DNA of 54,667 nucleotides from Domibacillus antri (GCF_001936625.1 NZ_MSDU01000009.1:1-54667), one strand, 5' to 3'; shown: positions 42,323 through 54,499, counted from the stretch's first letter. The notes: generated from the sequence alone by a model not told the origin. Made by a program: numbers and translations.

Positions 42323-43719
42323 TATCCGCGTCTCCATCGAATGCCCTGCGGCGTGTCTTCAAGAATAATATTTAATTCTTTCAGCTGATCGCGGATTTCA
42401 TCAGCACGGGCAAAATCACGGTCTTTGCGCGCCTGATTGCGCTGTTCTATTAAATCTTCAATCTCTTCGTCGAGCAGTTCCTCATTTTGAACCGTCAGAC
42501 CGAGAACAAAAAACATATCTTCATATGTCGACAAAAAGGCATCGATCACTTGGACAGATGTATGCTTTTCAAGCAAATATACGTTCGCATCTTTTGATAA
42601 ATCAAATAAAACGGAGATCGCATTTGCCGCGTTAAAGTCATCATCCATTTCAGTAAGGAAACGATCGCGATGCGCGTTAATTTTTCCAAGCCATTCATTA
42701 TCACCCTTTGTTAAATTGGTGCTGGACTGCTTGCGGTGTTTTAGATTTTCATAAGCAATCTTTAGCCGTTCGAGCGACGCTGCTGCGCTGTCGAGCAATT
42801 CTTTATTGTAATTAACCGGGTGACGGTAATGAACGGATAGCATGAAGAAGCGCAATACTTGCGGATCGACCTCTTTAATAATGTCATGAACAAGGACAAA
42901 GTTACCAAGTGATTTTGACATTTTTTCGTTGTCGATATTGATATAGCCATTATGAAGCCAGTAACGGGCAAATGGTTGGCCGGTTAATGCTTCCGACTGG
43001 GCAATTTCATTTTCATGATGCGGGAAAGTTAAATCCTGCCCGCCTGCATGAATATCAATGGAATCACCAAGGTATTTGCGCGCCATCGCCGAGCATTCTA
43101 TATGCCAGCCAGGGCGGCCCGCTCCCCATGGGCTGCTCCACGAAATTTCCCCTTCTTTGGCCGCTTTCCATAACACGAAATCAAGCGCGTCATCTTTCTT
43201 TTCTCCGGCACCGATCCGGGCACCGACTTTCAGCTCATCAATCGACTGATGAGAAAGCTTTCCATAGCCGTCAAACCGGCGCGTCCGGTAATACACGTCT
43301 CCGCCTGACTCGTAAGCAAACCCTTTTTCAACGAGCTGCCCGATAAACTCAACAATGAGTTCAATGTTTTCCGTCACACGCGGATGTACGTCCGCTTTCT
43401 GACAGCCCAGCGCGTGTGTATCTTCAAAGTAAGCGTTAATAAACCGTTCCGCAATCACCGGTACTTCTTCACCGAGTTCATTTGCCGCTCGGATTAGTTT
43501 GTCGTCGACATCGGTGAAATTAGAGACATATTTCACTTCGAAGCCGCGGTATTGCAAATGACGGCGCACTGTATCAAACACGATAGCCGGACGGGCGTTG
43601 CCGATATGGATGTAGTTGTAAACGGTTGGACCGCACACATACATCTTTACTTTTCCTTCTTCAAGAGGAATAAATTCTTCTTTTTTTCGCGTCAGCGTAT
43701 TATACATTTTAATGGGCAT
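42322..43719 (-). CDS. cysS: cysteinyl-tRNA synthetase
   Basis: 465 residues, class I. Zinc-ligand Cys29 in [19 protein letters not shown] at 38-41 and KMSKS near residue 267 are visible. It overlaps cysE by 11 nt and mrnC by 1 nt, so the three genes form one translation-coupled unit behind the cysteine T-box. Confidence 0.97.
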   Translation of the reverse strand: MPIKMYNTLTRKKEEFIPLEEGKVKMYVCGPTVYNYIHIGNARPAIVFDTVRRHLQYRGFEVKYVSNFTDVDDKLIRAANELGEEVPVIAERFINAYFEDTHALGCQKADVHPRVTENIELIVEFIGQLVEKGFAYESGGDVYYRTRRFDGYGKLSHQSIDELKVGARIGAGEKKDDALDFVLWKAAKEGEISWSSPWGAGRPGWHIECSAMARKYLGDSIDIHAGGQDLTFPHHENEIAQSEALTGQPFARYWLHNGYINIDNEKMSKSLGNFVLVHDIIKEVDPQVLRFFMLSVHYRHPVNYNKELLDSAAASLERLKIAYENLKHRKQSSTNLTKGDNEWLGKINAHRDRFLTEMDDDFNAANAISVLFDLSKDANVYLLEKHTSVQVIDAFLSTYEDMFFVLGLTVQNEELLDEEIEDLIEQRNQARKDRDFARADEIRDQLKELNIILEDTPQGIRWRRG

Positions 43720-44356
43720 TCGTATGATCCCCTTTCTTCATTTCTTCTTTCAAATGGGCAATTTCTGCTTCCAGGCTTTTCAAACGGTCTGCCACAGGAT
43801 CGGGCAGGTTGCGGTGATTTAAATCTTTTTCGACTTTGCGGCCATCTTGAATCACAATACGGCCTGGAATGCCGACAACGGTTGAATTTGGCGGTACATC
43901 CTTCAGCACCACAGAACCGGCGCCGATTCTCGCATCTTCTCCCACTGTAATCGATCCAAGCACTTTCGCACCTGTTGCAATAAGGGCTCCGTCTTTCACT
44001 GTCGGATGCCGCTTCCCTTTTTCTTTTCCAGTCCCGCCGAGAGTGACCCCTTGATAAAGTGTCACATTATTCCCGATTTCACACGTTTCTCCGATGACGA
44101 CACCCATCCCGTGATCGATAAACAGGCCGCGTCCAATCCGGGCGCCGGGATGTATTTCAATGCCGGTAAAAAAGCGGCTGATTTGTGAAATAACCCGGGC
44201 AATAAAATAAAATTTCCGTTTATAAAAACCGTGAGCGAGCCGATGAGACCAGATCGCGTGCAGACCCGAGTATGTTAAAATGACTTCTAAATAGCTGCGG
44301 GCCGCCGGGTCCTGTTCAAATATCGTATCAATATCTTCTTTCAGCACTTTAAACAA
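43709..44356 (-). CDS. cysE: serine O-acetyltransferase
   Basis: 215 residues, with an N-terminal helical domain and a left-handed beta-helix of hexapeptide repeats: [30 protein letters not shown] and [19 protein letters not shown]. It makes O-acetylserine for cysteine synthesis. TTG 44356 is taken as start ([13 protein letters not shown]), with GGAGGAGG 7 nt upstream; an ATG seven codons earlier precedes that site. Confidence 0.95.
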   Translation of the reverse strand: MFKVLKEDIDTIFEQDPAARSYLEVILTYSGLHAIWSHRLAHGFYKRKFYFIARVISQISRFFTGIEIHPGARIGRGLFIDHGMGVVIGETCEIGNNVTLYQGVTLGGTGKEKGKRHPTVKDGALIATGAKVLGSITVGEDARIGAGSVVLKDVPPNSTVVGIPGRIVIQDGRKVEKDLNHRNLPDPVADRLKSLEAEIAHLKEEMKKGDHTNAH

Positions 44357-44392
44357 TGCTATTCCTCCTCCCAACATTTTGTTCAGACATAC

Positions 44393-44640
44393 AAAAAACG
44401 CCTCTGCAAGACAGAGACGTTTTAAAACGCGGTTCCACTCTGTTTGAAAAACAGTATAGCTGCTTTCCCAACTTGACCTGTTAACGGGCGGACCCGCCGC
44501 CGCTTACTGAAACGTTCAGCGGCAGACTCCGAGGGGCACTTCTGCGGACACAGGGGCCTGAACCGCTCTCAGCCGGACGGCGGTTCTCTCTGAAAGGCAT
44601 CTGCCGCATACTTTTCCTCTTCAACGTTTTTTGTATATAC
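44393..44640 (-). promoter_or_regulatory. cysteine T-box leader of cysE-cysS
   Basis: The minus strand carries the T-box sequence CAGAGTGGAACCGCG (44428-44442) and then a terminator, AACGTCTCTG/CAGAGGCGTT with six U (44393-44422). Upstream are AGAGAG and GGCTGAGAG of stem I and the GAAG-TGC-CCCTCGGAGT specifier region. The TGC at 44536-44538 is a cysteine codon, which suits the downstream cysE and cysS. Uncharged tRNA-Cys should favour read-through. This fills the 311-nt gap between gltX and cysE. Confidence 0.88.
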
Positions 44641-44647
44641 ACACTCT

Positions 44648-44675
44648 ATTATATACGGGTGCTTCTTTTAATCAA
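44648..44675 (-). promoter_or_regulatory. promoter of the cysE-cysS T-box transcript
   Basis: TTGATT (44670-44675) overlaps the gltX stop codon; TATAAT (44648-44653) follows after 16 bp on the minus strand. Confidence 0.65.
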
Positions 44676-46128
44676 GAATGGCATTGAGCCTTTTTAAAAC
44701 TTTTTCTTTCCCAAGCAGCTCAATCGCTTTTGGCAAATCCGGACCGTGCGTCTGACCGGTAACCGCGGCGCGGATCGGCATAAATAGTTTTTTCCCTTTA
44801 TGGCCCGTCTCTTTTTGCACGTCTTTCATTGCTTTCTTCACGCCATCTGCTTCAAACGGCTCAAGTGCAGACGCTTTTTCAGCAAATGCGCGGAGCACTT
44901 CAGGCACCTGCTCTTCGGCAAGAACCTCTTTTGCTTCACCTTCATAAACAGCTTCTTCTTTAAAAAACAAACCAGACAATTCGACAATTTCGGCACCGAA
45001 GCTCATTTTTTCTTGATACAAAGCGATTAAGCTTGTCACCCATTCTTCCTGTTCAGGAGAGAGCGTTTCTTCGATCAGCCCGGCTTTCACAAGATGCGGG
45101 CTCGCCAATTCCACGACGCGCTCAACCGGCTGTTCTTTCATATATTGATTGTTCATCCAAAGCAGTTTTTGCTTATCGAAAAAGGCAGGCGATTTAGACA
45201 GGCGATCCGCATCAAACAATTGAATAAACTGCTCTTTCGTGAAGATTTCTTCTTCTTCTTTCGGGGACCAGCCAAGCAGTGTGATGAAGTTCAAGAGCGC
45301 TTCAGGCAAGTAGCCGAGCTCTTTGTATTGTTCAATAAATTGAATAATGGATTCATCGCGCTTGCTCAATTTTTTTCTGTTTTCATTCACAATTAATGTC
45401 ATGTGACCAAAAACAGGCGGTTCAAAGCCCAGCGCTTTATAAATCAGCAGCTGTTTCGGTGTATTGGAAATATGATCATCACCGCGAAGTACATGCGTCA
45501 TATTCATTAAATGATCATCAATCGCCACAGCAAAGTTGTAAGTTGGTGTTCCATCTTGTTTCACGATGACAAAATCGCCGCCAATGCCCTCCGATTCAAA
45601 GGATACTTCTCCTTTAACTATATCGTTGAACGCGATTGTTTCACCTTCAGGCACCCGGAAACGGATGCTCGGACGGCGCCCCTCCGCTTCAAGGGCAGCC
45701 TGTTCTTCATTCGTTAAGCTGCGGCATTTTCCGGAGTAGCCGGCAATTTCATTACGCGCCTGCTGCGCTTCCCGCTCCGCTTCAAGTTCTTCTGCTGTGC
45801 AGTAGCATTTATACGCTTTTCCTTCTTCTAACAGCTGTTCGTAATATCCTTTATATAATTCATTGCGCTCTGACTGGCGATATGGGCCGTACTCACCGCC
45901 AACATCCGGACCTTCATCCCAATCAACACCAAGCCACTTCAAATACTCAAGCTGGCTTTCTTCGCCGCCTTCAATATTTCGTTTTTGATCTGTATCTTCA
46001 ATGCGGATAATAAACTTTCCGCCAAGATTTCGTGCATATAAGTAATTAAAGAGTGCTGTCCGCGCATTGCCGATATGCAAATGTCCGGTTGGACTCGGCG
46101 CGTAACGAACACGTACTTCGTTTGTCAT
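44668..46128 (-). CDS. gltX: glutamyl-tRNA synthetase
   Basis: 486 residues, class I. HIGN lies at 18-21, and KLSKR lies near 255. A C-terminal helical anticodon-binding domain follows. In Bacillus this enzyme is non-discriminating and also charges tRNA-Gln, corrected by GatCAB; that is inferred from the family. ispF lies 23 nt upstream. Confidence 0.96.
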   Translation of the reverse strand: MTNEVRVRYAPSPTGHLHIGNARTALFNYLYARNLGGKFIIRIEDTDQKRNIEGGEESQLEYLKWLGVDWDEGPDVGGEYGPYRQSERNELYKGYYEQLLEEGKAYKCYCTAEELEAEREAQQARNEIAGYSGKCRSLTNEEQAALEAEGRRPSIRFRVPEGETIAFNDIVKGEVSFESEGIGGDFVIVKQDGTPTYNFAVAIDDHLMNMTHVLRGDDHISNTPKQLLIYKALGFEPPVFGHMTLIVNENRKKLSKRDESIIQFIEQYKELGYLPEALLNFITLLGWSPKEEEEIFTKEQFIQLFDADRLSKSPAFFDKQKLLWMNNQYMKEQPVERVVELASPHLVKAGLIEETLSPEQEEWVTSLIALYQEKMSFGAEIVELSGLFFKEEAVYEGEAKEVLAEEQVPEVLRAFAEKASALEPFEADGVKKAMKDVQKETGHKGKKLFMPIRAAVTGQTHGPDLPKAIELLGKEKVLKRLNAILD

Positions 46129-46151
46129 GCTGTGTACCCTCCAATGCTGAT

Positions 46152-46634
46152 TTACGATTGTTTTTTTACTAAAAGGACGGCTGCCTGCGAAGCAATTCCT
46201 TCACCGCGTCCCGGAAACCCGAGTTTTTCTGTTGTCGTTGCTTTCACGTTCACCTGGCTTGTTTCCGCTTCTAACAGCTCTGCAATACGCGCCTGCATCG
46301 CACCGATGTACGGCGCCATTTTTGGCTTCTGGGCAATAATCGTGCAGTCTATATTGCCAAGCATATAGCCTTTTTCTTTGACAATGGCCCATACATGTTC
46401 AAGCAGTTTCGCTGAATCCGCATCTTTGAACGCTTCATCTGTATCAGGAAAATGACGGCCAATATCGCCTTCTCCAATCGCGCCGAGACAAGCGTCAGCC
46501 ACAGTATGCAAAAGAACGTCCGCATCCGAGTGGCCAAGCAGCCCTTTTTCATACGGAATAGTAATGCCGCCGATGATAAGCGGACGGCCTTCCGTTAATT
46601 GATGTACATCAAATCCTTGTCCAATTCGAAACAT
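46152..46634 (-). CDS. ispF: 2-C-methyl-D-erythritol 2,4-cyclodiphosphate synthase
   Basis: 160 residues. Metal ligands Asp9 and His11 (GFDVHQ) and His43 (SDADVLLH) are present, with the [16 protein letters not shown] block near the end. It catalyses a late step of the MEP isoprenoid pathway. It follows ispD by 6 nt, so the two are surely co-expressed. Confidence 0.96.
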   Translation of the reverse strand: MFRIGQGFDVHQLTEGRPLIIGGITIPYEKGLLGHSDADVLLHTVADACLGAIGEGDIGRHFPDTDEAFKDADSAKLLEHVWAIVKEKGYMLGNIDCTIIAQKPKMAPYIGAMQARIAELLEAETSQVNVKATTTEKLGFPGRGEGIASQAAVLLVKKQS

Positions 46635-46640
46635 AATGGA

Positions 46641-47336
46641 TTACACCTGACTTTCCTTTCTTTTCGCAATGATCGCCCGGGCAAAATATAAATCTTCCGG
46701 TGTCGTCAATTTAATATTATCATAATCGCTTTCAACGATTTGCACGGGATAGCCCGTCCGCTCGACAAGCGACGATTCATCCGTTCCGAGGAACTGTTCG
46801 TCCTCCGCCTTTTGCTGAGCGGCTAACAAAACCGATGTCCGGAAAGCCTGAGGTGTCTGTACCGACCATAAATTCGCCCGGTCCACTGTTTGGGACACCT
46901 TGCCGCTGTCTGCTTGTTTGATTGTATCTTTCACCGGAACAGCCGCGATAGCCGCTCCCGTTTCTCGAGCGCTTTCAGCGAGCAGTGCAATCGTATCCCG
47001 TGTAATAAACGGTCTGGCACCGTCATGAACAAGAACAATTTCCGTTTCCGGCGGGAGCGCTTTTAATCCGCTGTATACACTGTACTGACGCTCTTGGCCT
47101 CCTGCTGCCAATGCGTGCACTTTTTTTATATTGTGCGTGGAAAGAAGCTGTTCAAATTCAAATTGCTCGTCGGAATGAACAGACAACACAATTCCTTTAC
47201 AGAAAGGGTCTGATTCAAAAACCGCGAGTGTGTGAATGATCACCGGGAGGCCTTCGAGATCAAGAAAAAGCTTATTGCGGCCCGCTTTCATGCGCTTTCC
47301 TTTTCCGGCAGCCGGAATCACAACAAAGTAGTCCAT
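46641..47336 (-). CDS. ispD: 2-C-methyl-D-erythritol 4-phosphate cytidylyltransferase
   Basis: 231 residues. The nucleotide-binding loop PAAGKGKRM lies at 8-16, and further blocks are LVHDGARPF, VPVKDTIK and QTPQAFR. ATG 47336 is chosen with AAAGGG 9 nt upstream; an ATG 18 nt earlier (MKGFER) is also possible, with GAGGAG only 3 nt away. It lies just after yacL. Confidence 0.93.
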   Translation of the reverse strand: MDYFVVIPAAGKGKRMKAGRNKLFLDLEGLPVIIHTLAVFESDPFCKGIVLSVHSDEQFEFEQLLSTHNIKKVHALAAGGQERQYSVYSGLKALPPETEIVLVHDGARPFITRDTIALLAESARETGAAIAAVPVKDTIKQADSGKVSQTVDRANLWSVQTPQAFRTSVLLAAQQKAEDEQFLGTDESSLVERTGYPVQIVESDYDNIKLTTPEDLYFARAIIAKRKESQV

Positions 47337-47361
47337 TCGTTCAAACCCTTTCATTTTCTCC

Positions 47362-48444
47362 TCATGCATATTTCGGCTTTGCAAAAATCATACGGCCCGC
47401 CGATGTCTGCAAAACACTTGTCACAATGACAGCGATTTGTTTGCCGATAAAATCGCGGCCATCTTCTACGACGATCATCGTACCATCATCAAGGTACGCA
47501 ATACCCTGGCGCTGCTCTTTCCCGTCTTTAATAACGAGGACGTTCATTTCTTCGCCCGGGATCACCACCGGTTTCACCGCGTTGGCGAGATCATTAATGT
47601 TCAGCACCGGCACTTGTTGAAACTCGCATACTTTATTTAAGTTAAAATCATTTGTGACGACAATTCCGCCGATTTCTTTTGCCAGTTTAACAAGTTTCGA
47701 ATCTACTTCATGAATGTCTTCATAATCTTTTTCCGTCATCTCAACGTCTACTGAGATTTCCTTTTGCATCCGATTCAAAATATCAAGTCCGCGTCGTCCT
47801 TTTGTTCTTTTCAGTGTATCAGATGAATCTGCAATATGCTGCAATTCTTCGAGAACAAACTGTGGAATGACGATTGTGCCATCTAAAAAACCGGTATCGC
47901 AAATATCCGCAATGCGCCCGTCAATGATGACACTTGTATCCAAAATTTTAAACGATTTGGCAGGCAGTACCGGCAATACTTCATCAGACTGTACTTCTTT
48001 TCGTTTTGTATTTTTATTAAATGAAAAAAGCGTTGTTAATTCATCCCGCCGTTTAAATCCGAATTGAAAGCCTAAATAACCAAGGCCAATCGTTAAAAGA
48101 ATCGGTACAACCGTATTGACGATTGGTAATTCCAGCTTTGCAAGCGGAATTCCGATTAAAATCGCGAGAAGCAGGCCGACCACAAGCCCGAATCCCCCCA
48201 TTAAAATATCCGTAAGCGGTGCATTGATAATGCGCTCTTCAATCCATTTAATGAACTCTACAATATAGTCCACCGCCCAAAATGTCAGCAAGTAGAACAC
48301 AAGTGCACCTAAAAGCGCAGTGACATATGGATTGTTAATAAATGGATGATTAAAATTAAAATAATGGAATAAGTCCGCTAAAAGAAATACGCCGAGCGTA
48401 CCGCCTAAAATAATGAACCCACCCTGTACAAGGCGCTTTAACAT
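47362..48444 (-). CDS. membrane PIN/TRAM-domain protein YacL
   Basis: 360 residues. About four membrane helices lie in the first 115 residues. A PIN nuclease-like domain follows with acidic residues in [22 protein letters not shown] and [11 protein letters not shown], then a C-terminal TRAM domain ([17 protein letters not shown]). The family is conserved in Firmicutes; its substrate is not established. GGGAGG precedes ATG. In B. subtilis disA lies between radA and yacL; here the gap is only 89 nt. Confidence 0.88.
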   Translation of the reverse strand: MLKRLVQGGFIILGGTLGVFLLADLFHYFNFNHPFINNPYVTALLGALVFYLLTFWAVDYIVEFIKWIEERIINAPLTDILMGGFGLVVGLLLAILIGIPLAKLELPIVNTVVPILLTIGLGYLGFQFGFKRRDELTTLFSFNKNTKRKEVQSDEVLPVLPAKSFKILDTSVIIDGRIADICDTGFLDGTIVIPQFVLEELQHIADSSDTLKRTKGRRGLDILNRMQKEISVDVEMTEKDYEDIHEVDSKLVKLAKEIGGIVVTNDFNLNKVCEFQQVPVLNINDLANAVKPVVIPGEEMNVLVIKDGKEQRQGIAYLDDGTMIVVEDGRDFIGKQIAVIVTSVLQTSAGRMIFAKPKYA

Positions 48445-48533
48445 GTTTATTTCACCTCCCTATTCTTTTTATTATAAACACGTTTCGAGCCCCGCGCTAT
48501 TATTACGAGACTGAAACGTATTTAGTTCCATTT

Positions 48534-49904
48534 TTATTTTCCGAAGATTGTTTTTAATGCTTCATTTACTGTTGACACACCAATAATCTCCACGCCATCA
48601 GGCGGTGTCCATCCGCCAAGATTATTCGCCGGAACAATGACACGTGTAAATCCTAATTTAGCTGCTTCATTTACACGCTGTTCAATACGTGACACTCGCC
48701 GTACTTCGCCTGTCAACCCGACTTCACCGATCAAACAATCTGCGGCACCGGTTGGTTCATCACGAAAACTGGAGGCAATACTAACGGCAATGGCAAGGTC
48801 AATTGCAGGCTCGTCCAATTTCACCCCACCCGCAACTTTTAAGTACGCATCCTGATTTTGCAGCAGCAGTCCCACCCTTTTTTCAAGCACAGCCATAAGA
48901 AGTGTCACACGGTTATGGTCAATTCCGGTTGCCATCCGTCTCGGATTTCCGAACACAGTCGGCGAAATCAATGCCTGGATTTCGACCAGCACAGGTCTTG
49001 TCCCTTCCATGGATGCAACAACTGTAGAACCGGATGTTCCCTGCGTCCGCTCTTCAAGAAAAATTTCCGACGGATTTGCAACTTCTTCAAGCCCGCTTTC
49101 TTTCATTTCAAAAATACCCATTTCATTCGTGGATCCGAAACGGTTTTTCACTGCCCGCAAAATGCGGTATGTATGATGCCGCTCTCCTTCAAAATACAAT
49201 ACCGTATCCACCATATGCTCAAGTAAACGCGGGCCGGCAATCGAGCCTTCTTTCGTCACATGGCCAACAATAAAAATAGCAATATTGTTCATTTTTGCAA
49301 TGCGCATCAATTCCGCCGTACATTCACGAACCTGGGAGACACTGCCTGGCGCCGACGTTACTTCCGGATGATGCACGGTCTGAATCGAATCGATGATAAC
49401 AAATGAGGGCTTCATGTCTTCAATGGCAGAATGAATGAGCTGTAAATTGGTCTCCGCATAAATATACAGGCTTTCATTGTTTATGCTCATTCGCGAAGCC
49501 CGCATTTTTGTCTGTTTGACCGATTCCTCACCCGAGATATACAGGACGTTGCTTCCCTTTGAAGAAAGCTGTGATGACACTTGCAAAAGAAGCGTCGACT
49601 TCCCGATACCTGGATCTCCGCCGATCAAAACCAGTGAACCGGGAACAACTCCTCCGCCAAGCACACGGTTTAATTCTTTTAAATCTGTTTCCACACGCGG
49701 TTCCTGCGACGTTTCCACGTCTACAAGGCGGGACGGTTTTGCCATCGTTGTTTCGGAATGCGTAAACGTCCGCTTTGGTGTTCCGGTAATCGCTGTTTCT
49801 TCCACCATTTGATTCCATTCTCCGCACCCCGGACATTTCCCCATCCATTTTGGCGATTCATAACCACACGAACCGCAGACGAATTTCGTTTTTTTCTTTG
49901 CCAT
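48534..49904 (-). CDS. radA: DNA repair protein RadA (Sms)
   Basis: 456 residues. The zinc finger is Cys10, Cys13, Cys24 and Cys27; Walker A is [10 protein letters not shown] (95-104); the RadA-specific KNRFG is at 253-257. A Lon-like C-terminal domain closes the protein. RadA is a RecA-like helicase that aids branch migration in recombination and transformation. GAAAGGAG precedes ATG, directly after the clpC terminator. Confidence 0.95.
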   Translation of the reverse strand: MAKKKTKFVCGSCGYESPKWMGKCPGCGEWNQMVEETAITGTPKRTFTHSETTMAKPSRLVDVETSQEPRVETDLKELNRVLGGGVVPGSLVLIGGDPGIGKSTLLLQVSSQLSSKGSNVLYISGEESVKQTKMRASRMSINNESLYIYAETNLQLIHSAIEDMKPSFVIIDSIQTVHHPEVTSAPGSVSQVRECTAELMRIAKMNNIAIFIVGHVTKEGSIAGPRLLEHMVDTVLYFEGERHHTYRILRAVKNRFGSTNEMGIFEMKESGLEEVANPSEIFLEERTQGTSGSTVVASMEGTRPVLVEIQALISPTVFGNPRRMATGIDHNRVTLLMAVLEKRVGLLLQNQDAYLKVAGGVKLDEPAIDLAIAVSIASSFRDEPTGAADCLIGEVGLTGEVRRVSRIEQRVNEAAKLGFTRVIVPANNLGGWTPPDGVEIIGVSTVNEALKTIFGK

Positions 49905-49920
49905 ATATGCTCTCCTTTCA

Positions 49921-49953
49921 GAAAAAAACAGCAGGTCTATGAGACCCGCTGTT
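49921..49953 (-). terminator. terminator after clpC
   Basis: Minus strand: AACAGCGGGTCT and AGACCTGCTGTT pair with one G-T wobble and are followed by a run of U. The tail ends at the ribosome site of radA, so radA receives only read-through or separate transcription. Confidence 0.85.
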
Positions 49954-49959
49954 TTTCAT

Positions 49960-52398
49960 TTACGATGCAGAGCCAGCCGCTGTACGAACCGTAAATTCAC
50001 CTTTTTCATCAACATCGACTGTCACTTGCTGACCGGTTAAGACGTTGCCTTTCAGCAATTCTTCTGAAAGCCGGTCTTCTACTTGTTTTTGCAGTGCGCG
50101 GCGCAGCGGACGCGCGCCATACTCAGGATCATAGCCTTCATCGGCGATTTTTTCTTTCGCCTTGTCTGTCAGCTCAACCATAATATCCTGCTCTTTCAAA
50201 CGGCTCGTTAATTGATCGGCCATTAATGTCACAATTTCTTTCAAATGTTTCTTTTCCAGTGCATGGAAGACAATGATCTCATCAATACGGTTCAGGAATT
50301 CAGGACGGAAGGCACGCTTCAACTCATCCATTACTTTTCCTTTCATATCTTTATGATCCTGCGCCGAATCTTGAATGTTAAAACCGACATATTTATTTTT
50401 CTGCAAGGACTGCGCTCCGACGTTAGACGTCATAATGAGTACAGTGTTTCGGAAATCAACTGTACGGCCTTTTGAATCCGTCAGACGGCCGTCTTCAAGC
50501 ACCTGCAGTAAAATATTAAACACATCCGGATGCGCTTTTTCAATTTCGTCAAGCAAGACAACCGAATACGGCTTACGGCGGATTTTTTCTGTCAGCTGAC
50601 CGCCTTCTTCATAACCAACATACCCTGGAGGCGACCCGACAAGACGTGATGTCGAATGTTTTTCCATATATTCGGACATGTCAATACGGATCATCGCATC
50701 TTCATCACCAAACATGGATTCAGCCAGCGCTTTTGCCAGTTCTGTTTTCCCGACACCCGTTGGACCGAGGAAAATAAACGAGCCAATCGGACGCTTCGGA
50801 TCTTTCAAACCGGCACGCGCACGACGTACCGCTTTTGAAATGGATGTCACCGCTTCTTCCTGGCCAATTAAGCGGGAATGAAGAATTTCCTCCAAATTTA
50901 ATAGACGATCTGTTTCCGTCTGTGCCAGTTTTGAAACCGGAATACCGGTCCAGCTCGATACGACCATCGCGATATCTTCCATCGTCACTTCACTATTCTC
51001 GGTGCCCTGCTTTTCTTTCCAGCTGTTTTTCGTTTTTTCAAGCTCCTCACGTAATTTTTGTTCAGCATCGCGTAAAGAAGCGGCTTTTTCAAATTCCTGA
51101 CTTTGAACAGCTGAATCTTTTTCATTTTTAAGCGCTTCAAGCTTCACTTCAAGCTCTTTCAAATTAGGAGGGGTCGTAAAAGAACGCAGGCGCACTTTTG
51201 AACCGGCCTCGTCAATTAAATCAATCGCTTTATCCGGCAGGAAACGGTCTGAAATATAGCGGTCCGACATTTTTACCGCTGCTTCAATCGCTTCATCCAG
51301 AATTGAAACACGGTGATGTGCTTCATAGCGGTCGCGCAAGCCTTTCAAAATTTGAATCGACTCATCAAGCGTTGGCTCATCCACCTGGATCGGCTGGAAT
51401 CGACGTTCAAGCGCCGCATCTTTTTCAATATACTTCCGGTACTCATCAAGTGTTGTCGCACCAATACATTGGAGTTCACCGCGGGCAAGCGACGGTTTTA
51501 AAATATTGGAGGCATCAATCGCTCCTTCTGCTCCTCCCGCACCGATTAATGTGTGTAATTCGTCAATGAACAAAATAATATTGCCGGCCTGCCGGATTTC
51601 ATCCATCACTTTTTTCAAGCGGTCTTCAAACTCACCGCGGTATTTTGTTCCAGCTACAACAGTTCCCATATCCAGTGTCATCACACGTTTATTGCGAAGA
51701 GTTTCCGGCACTTCATTGTTAATGATTTGCTGGGCAAGCCCTTCTGCAATGGCTGTTTTACCAACACCTGGCTCCCCAATTAATACCGGATTATTTTTCG
51801 TCCGGCGGCTTAATACTTCAATAACACGTTGAATTTCTTTACTGCGTCCAATGACCGGATCAAGGCTTCCTTCGCGGGCAATGACCGTTAAATCACGTGC
51901 CAGACCATCAAGCGTCGGCGTGCTTACATTCGATGCCTGGCCGCCTTGCGTACCGCCCGACTCACTGCTGCCAAGAAGCTGGAGTACTTGTTGACGTGTT
52001 TTGTTTAAGCTTACACCAAGATTACCAAGAACTCGTGCCGCAACCCCTTCTCCTTCACGAATCAAACCGAGTAGAATATGCTCTGTTCCCACGTAAGAAT
52101 GACCGAGTTTGCGCGCTTCATCCATAGACAGCTCAATGACTTTTTTCGCACGCGGTGTGTAATGAACCGTTTTCGAAGCACCGTCGCCTTTGCCAATTAA
52201 TTCTTCAACTTCCTGCTGAATCTTTTCCGCACCGAGACCTAAACCGTAAAGAGCTTTCGCTGCGATGCCTTCTCCCTCACGAACGAGACCAAGCAAAATA
52301 TGTTCCGTACCTATATTGCTGTGACCGAGCCGAATGGCTTCTTCCTGTGCAAGCGCCAGTACTTTTTGTGCTCTCTCCGTAAAACGACCAAACATCAT
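49960..52398 (-). CDS. clpC: ATP-dependent Clp protease ATP-binding subunit ClpC
   Basis: 812 residues. Two N-terminal repeats (about 1-145, each with GTEHILLGL) bind adaptors. AAA-1 has GEPGVGKT near 210, the coiled-coil M domain is near 410-470, and AAA-2 has GPTGVGKT near 545. ClpC works with ClpP and adaptors such as McsB and MecA to degrade arginine-phosphorylated and other proteins. ATG 52398 is preferred (AAGGAGG 8 nt upstream) over a TTG six bases earlier. Confidence 0.97.
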   Translation of the reverse strand: MMFGRFTERAQKVLALAQEEAIRLGHSNIGTEHILLGLVREGEGIAAKALYGLGLGAEKIQQEVEELIGKGDGASKTVHYTPRAKKVIELSMDEARKLGHSYVGTEHILLGLIREGEGVAARVLGNLGVSLNKTRQQVLQLLGSSESGGTQGGQASNVSTPTLDGLARDLTVIAREGSLDPVIGRSKEIQRVIEVLSRRTKNNPVLIGEPGVGKTAIAEGLAQQIINNEVPETLRNKRVMTLDMGTVVAGTKYRGEFEDRLKKVMDEIRQAGNIILFIDELHTLIGAGGAEGAIDASNILKPSLARGELQCIGATTLDEYRKYIEKDAALERRFQPIQVDEPTLDESIQILKGLRDRYEAHHRVSILDEAIEAAVKMSDRYISDRFLPDKAIDLIDEAGSKVRLRSFTTPPNLKELEVKLEALKNEKDSAVQSQEFEKAASLRDAEQKLREELEKTKNSWKEKQGTENSEVTMEDIAMVVSSWTGIPVSKLAQTETDRLLNLEEILHSRLIGQEEAVTSISKAVRRARAGLKDPKRPIGSFIFLGPTGVGKTELAKALAESMFGDEDAMIRIDMSEYMEKHSTSRLVGSPPGYVGYEEGGQLTEKIRRKPYSVVLLDEIEKAHPDVFNILLQVLEDGRLTDSKGRTVDFRNTVLIMTSNVGAQSLQKNKYVGFNIQDSAQDHKDMKGKVMDELKRAFRPEFLNRIDEIIVFHALEKKHLKEIVTLMADQLTSRLKEQDIMVELTDKAKEKIADEGYDPEYGARPLRRALQKQVEDRLSEELLKGNVLTGQQVTVDVDEKGEFTVRTAAGSAS

Positions 52399-52416
52399 AT
52401 CCAATTCCTCCTTATA

Positions 52417-53472
52417 TCAATTCGTCTCCTGCATCAATAATCTTTCCCGAATGAGCGCCGCCCGACGGACATCACGCTCTTCCGCCCGCAGCGGACCACC
52501 TGCATATTGCTGCAAGAAGCCCGGCTGCGTTAAAATCATCAGTTCATTTAAAATACTTTTTGATATATGTTGAATATACCCTAAATCTATTCCTAATCTA
52601 ACATCTGATAAACATCGAAACGCTTCATTTGTTTCAATGATCCGGCTGTTTGATAAAATACCGAATGATCTGAAGATACGGTCTTCCAGCTGAATATTTG
52701 ATGTTTTTACAAGTGCATCCCGTGCCGATTGTTCTCTCGACATCAATTCATGAACAACACTTCCCAAGTCCTCAATAATATCTGCTTCCGATTTTCCTAG
52801 CGTCAGCTGATTTGAAATTTGAAAAATATTTCCTAATGCTTCGCTTCCTTCACCATAAATTCCTCTAACAACCAAACCAAGCTGACTGATTGCCGGAATA
52901 ATCCGGTTCATCTGCCGGGTCAGAACGAGACCAGGCAGGTGAATCATCACCGAGGCGCGGAGTCCGGTTCCGACATTTGTCGGACACCCTGTTAAATAAC
53001 CGCGTTTTTCATCAAATGCATACTGCACACTTTCTTCAATTACATCATCAATCCGATTTGCCTCGTTCAGCGTTTCCTGCAGCTGCAAACCAGATGAAAG
53101 GCATTGAATGCGAAGATGGTCTTCTTCATTGACCATAATGCTTATATCTTCTTTTTCTGAAATGAGCGCTGCTCCGTATAATGATGACTCTGCCAAAAGA
53201 GGACTTATTAAATGTTTTTCCACAAGAACTCTTTTTTGCAGTGGAGAAAGGTCCTCCATTTTGAGCAGTTCAAGCGAAAGTTTCTCAGAAACCGCGCCGT
53301 TTACCTGTTCCACAATTTTTTTTGCGTCATCAAATTGAAAAATGGCCGGAAAACAAACATCAGCAAAGTTACGGGCAAGCCGTACACGCGTACTAAGAAC
53401 AACATCCGAATGAGGACCGGTACCACTCATCCAGGAACTCGTCTGCTTATTAATAAACCGCTCCAGTGACAT
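52417..53472 (-). CDS. mcsB: protein arginine kinase McsB
   Basis: 351 residues of phosphagen-kinase type. STRVRLARN (27-35), NEEDH (115-119) and [13 protein letters not shown] (163-175) form the active site. RDVRRA (333-338) is the allosteric phosphoarginine pocket motif. McsB marks proteins, including CtsR, with phosphoarginine for ClpCP. Its ATG overlaps the mcsA stop (TAATG). Confidence 0.96.
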   Translation of the reverse strand: MSLERFINKQTSSWMSGTGPHSDVVLSTRVRLARNFADVCFPAIFQFDDAKKIVEQVNGAVSEKLSLELLKMEDLSPLQKRVLVEKHLISPLLAESSLYGAALISEKEDISIMVNEEDHLRIQCLSSGLQLQETLNEANRIDDVIEESVQYAFDEKRGYLTGCPTNVGTGLRASVMIHLPGLVLTRQMNRIIPAISQLGLVVRGIYGEGSEALGNIFQISNQLTLGKSEADIIEDLGSVVHELMSREQSARDALVKTSNIQLEDRIFRSFGILSNSRIIETNEAFRCLSDVRLGIDLGYIQHISKSILNELMILTQPGFLQQYAGGPLRAEERDVRRAALIRERLLMQETN

Positions 53473-54005
53473 TAAACACCGCCCCCTTCACCGGATAACT
53501 TCTGCTCTACAGCACGTATTTGATCACGTACATCGGCTGCCTGCTCAAAATATTCATTAGCAATCATTTCATTCAGCTGTTCGCGCAGCTGCTGAAGCTC
53601 CTTTTGCAAATGCAGCGTCCCGCCCATTCGCTCCGGTATTTTTCCATGGTGCATAGTATTCCCACCATGAAGACGTTTTAAAATAGGAATTAGCTTAGAA
53701 TCAAAGGCAGTGTAGCAATTCGCACAACCGAATTTGCCCGTCTGTAAAAACTGTTGAAAGGTCATATGGCATTTCTCACACCGCGCTTCTTCTTCATGAA
53801 ATGCGGGCTTGGATGAAAAAAGCGGTTCAGGATTAAATAATCCCCCAAGCAAATTGTTCAAAGAAAAAGCGGGGTGCCCACTAAATAAATATTCTCCTTT
53901 TTCGTGAGCGCATTTTTCACACAAATACACTTCTGTTTTTTCCCCATTTACCGTTTTCGTAAAATGAAGAGCTGCCGGCCGTTCATGGCATTCTTGACAT
54001 ATCAC
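53472..54005 (-). CDS. mcsA: McsB activator protein McsA
   Basis: 177 residues. Four CxxC pairs (Cys3/6, 29/32, 76/79 and 94/97) form two zinc sites, and a UVR motif lies near 135-170 ([20 protein letters not shown]). McsA binds and activates McsB and is part of the CtsR heat-stress circuit. GTG 54005 is chosen, giving [11 protein letters not shown] as in B. subtilis; an earlier GTG at 54014 abuts the AAGGCGG site. Confidence 0.93.
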   Translation of the reverse strand: MICQECHERPAALHFTKTVNGEKTEVYLCEKCAHEKGEYLFSGHPAFSLNNLLGGLFNPEPLFSSKPAFHEEEARCEKCHMTFQQFLQTGKFGCANCYTAFDSKLIPILKRLHGGNTMHHGKIPERMGGTLHLQKELQQLREQLNEMIANEYFEQAADVRDQIRAVEQKLSGEGGGV

Positions 54006-54019
54006 AACGTCCACCCGCC

Positions 54020-54481
54020 TTACTGGTATTTAAGAGATAAAAGAAATGACTTCATCATACGCGCTCTCAATTCGTCGCGATCAGGAAGTTCAAGATTTAA
54101 CACAGAGCGGTCCATAGCGCTTATCATTAATTTCGCCTCGCGTGTCGAAATTACCTTCTCCTCAAGGAGACGATAAATAAAATCCTCTCCATTTGATTGA
54201 GATAGCCGTGTTCCGACCAGCGCAAGCAGCTGATCAATTAAATCACTCTGCTCTCTTACCGTTACCTTAATAATTCTAATATATCCACCGCCGCCACGTT
54301 TACTCTCAACAACGTAACCACGCTCAATGGTGAAACGGGTGTTAATGACATAGTTGATTTGAGAAGGAACACACTGGAATTTATCTGCGATTTCGCTTCT
54401 TTTAATTTCGACGATTTCGCTTCCGCTATGTTCGAGTACTTGTTTCAAATACTGTTCAATAATATCAGAAACGTTTCTCAT
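54020..54481 (-). CDS. ctsR: class III heat-shock repressor CtsR
   Basis: 153 residues. The N-terminal winged helix-turn-helix includes SEIADKFQCVPSQINYVI and the glycine-rich wing ESKRGGGGYIRI, which senses heat. The C-terminal dimerisation domain has REAKLMISAMDRSVL. ATG 54481 aligns with known CtsR starts (MxNxSDIIEQ) and has GGTGGGGAG upstream; a GTG at 54493 lacks a site. CtsR should repress this operon through the box overlapping the promoter. Confidence 0.95.
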   Translation of the reverse strand: MRNVSDIIEQYLKQVLEHSGSEIVEIKRSEIADKFQCVPSQINYVINTRFTIERGYVVESKRGGGGYIRIIKVTVREQSDLIDQLLALVGTRLSQSNGEDFIYRLLEEKVISTREAKLMISAMDRSVLNLELPDRDELRARMMKSFLLSLKYQ

Positions 54482-54499
54482 ATTACTCCCCACCTTGAC

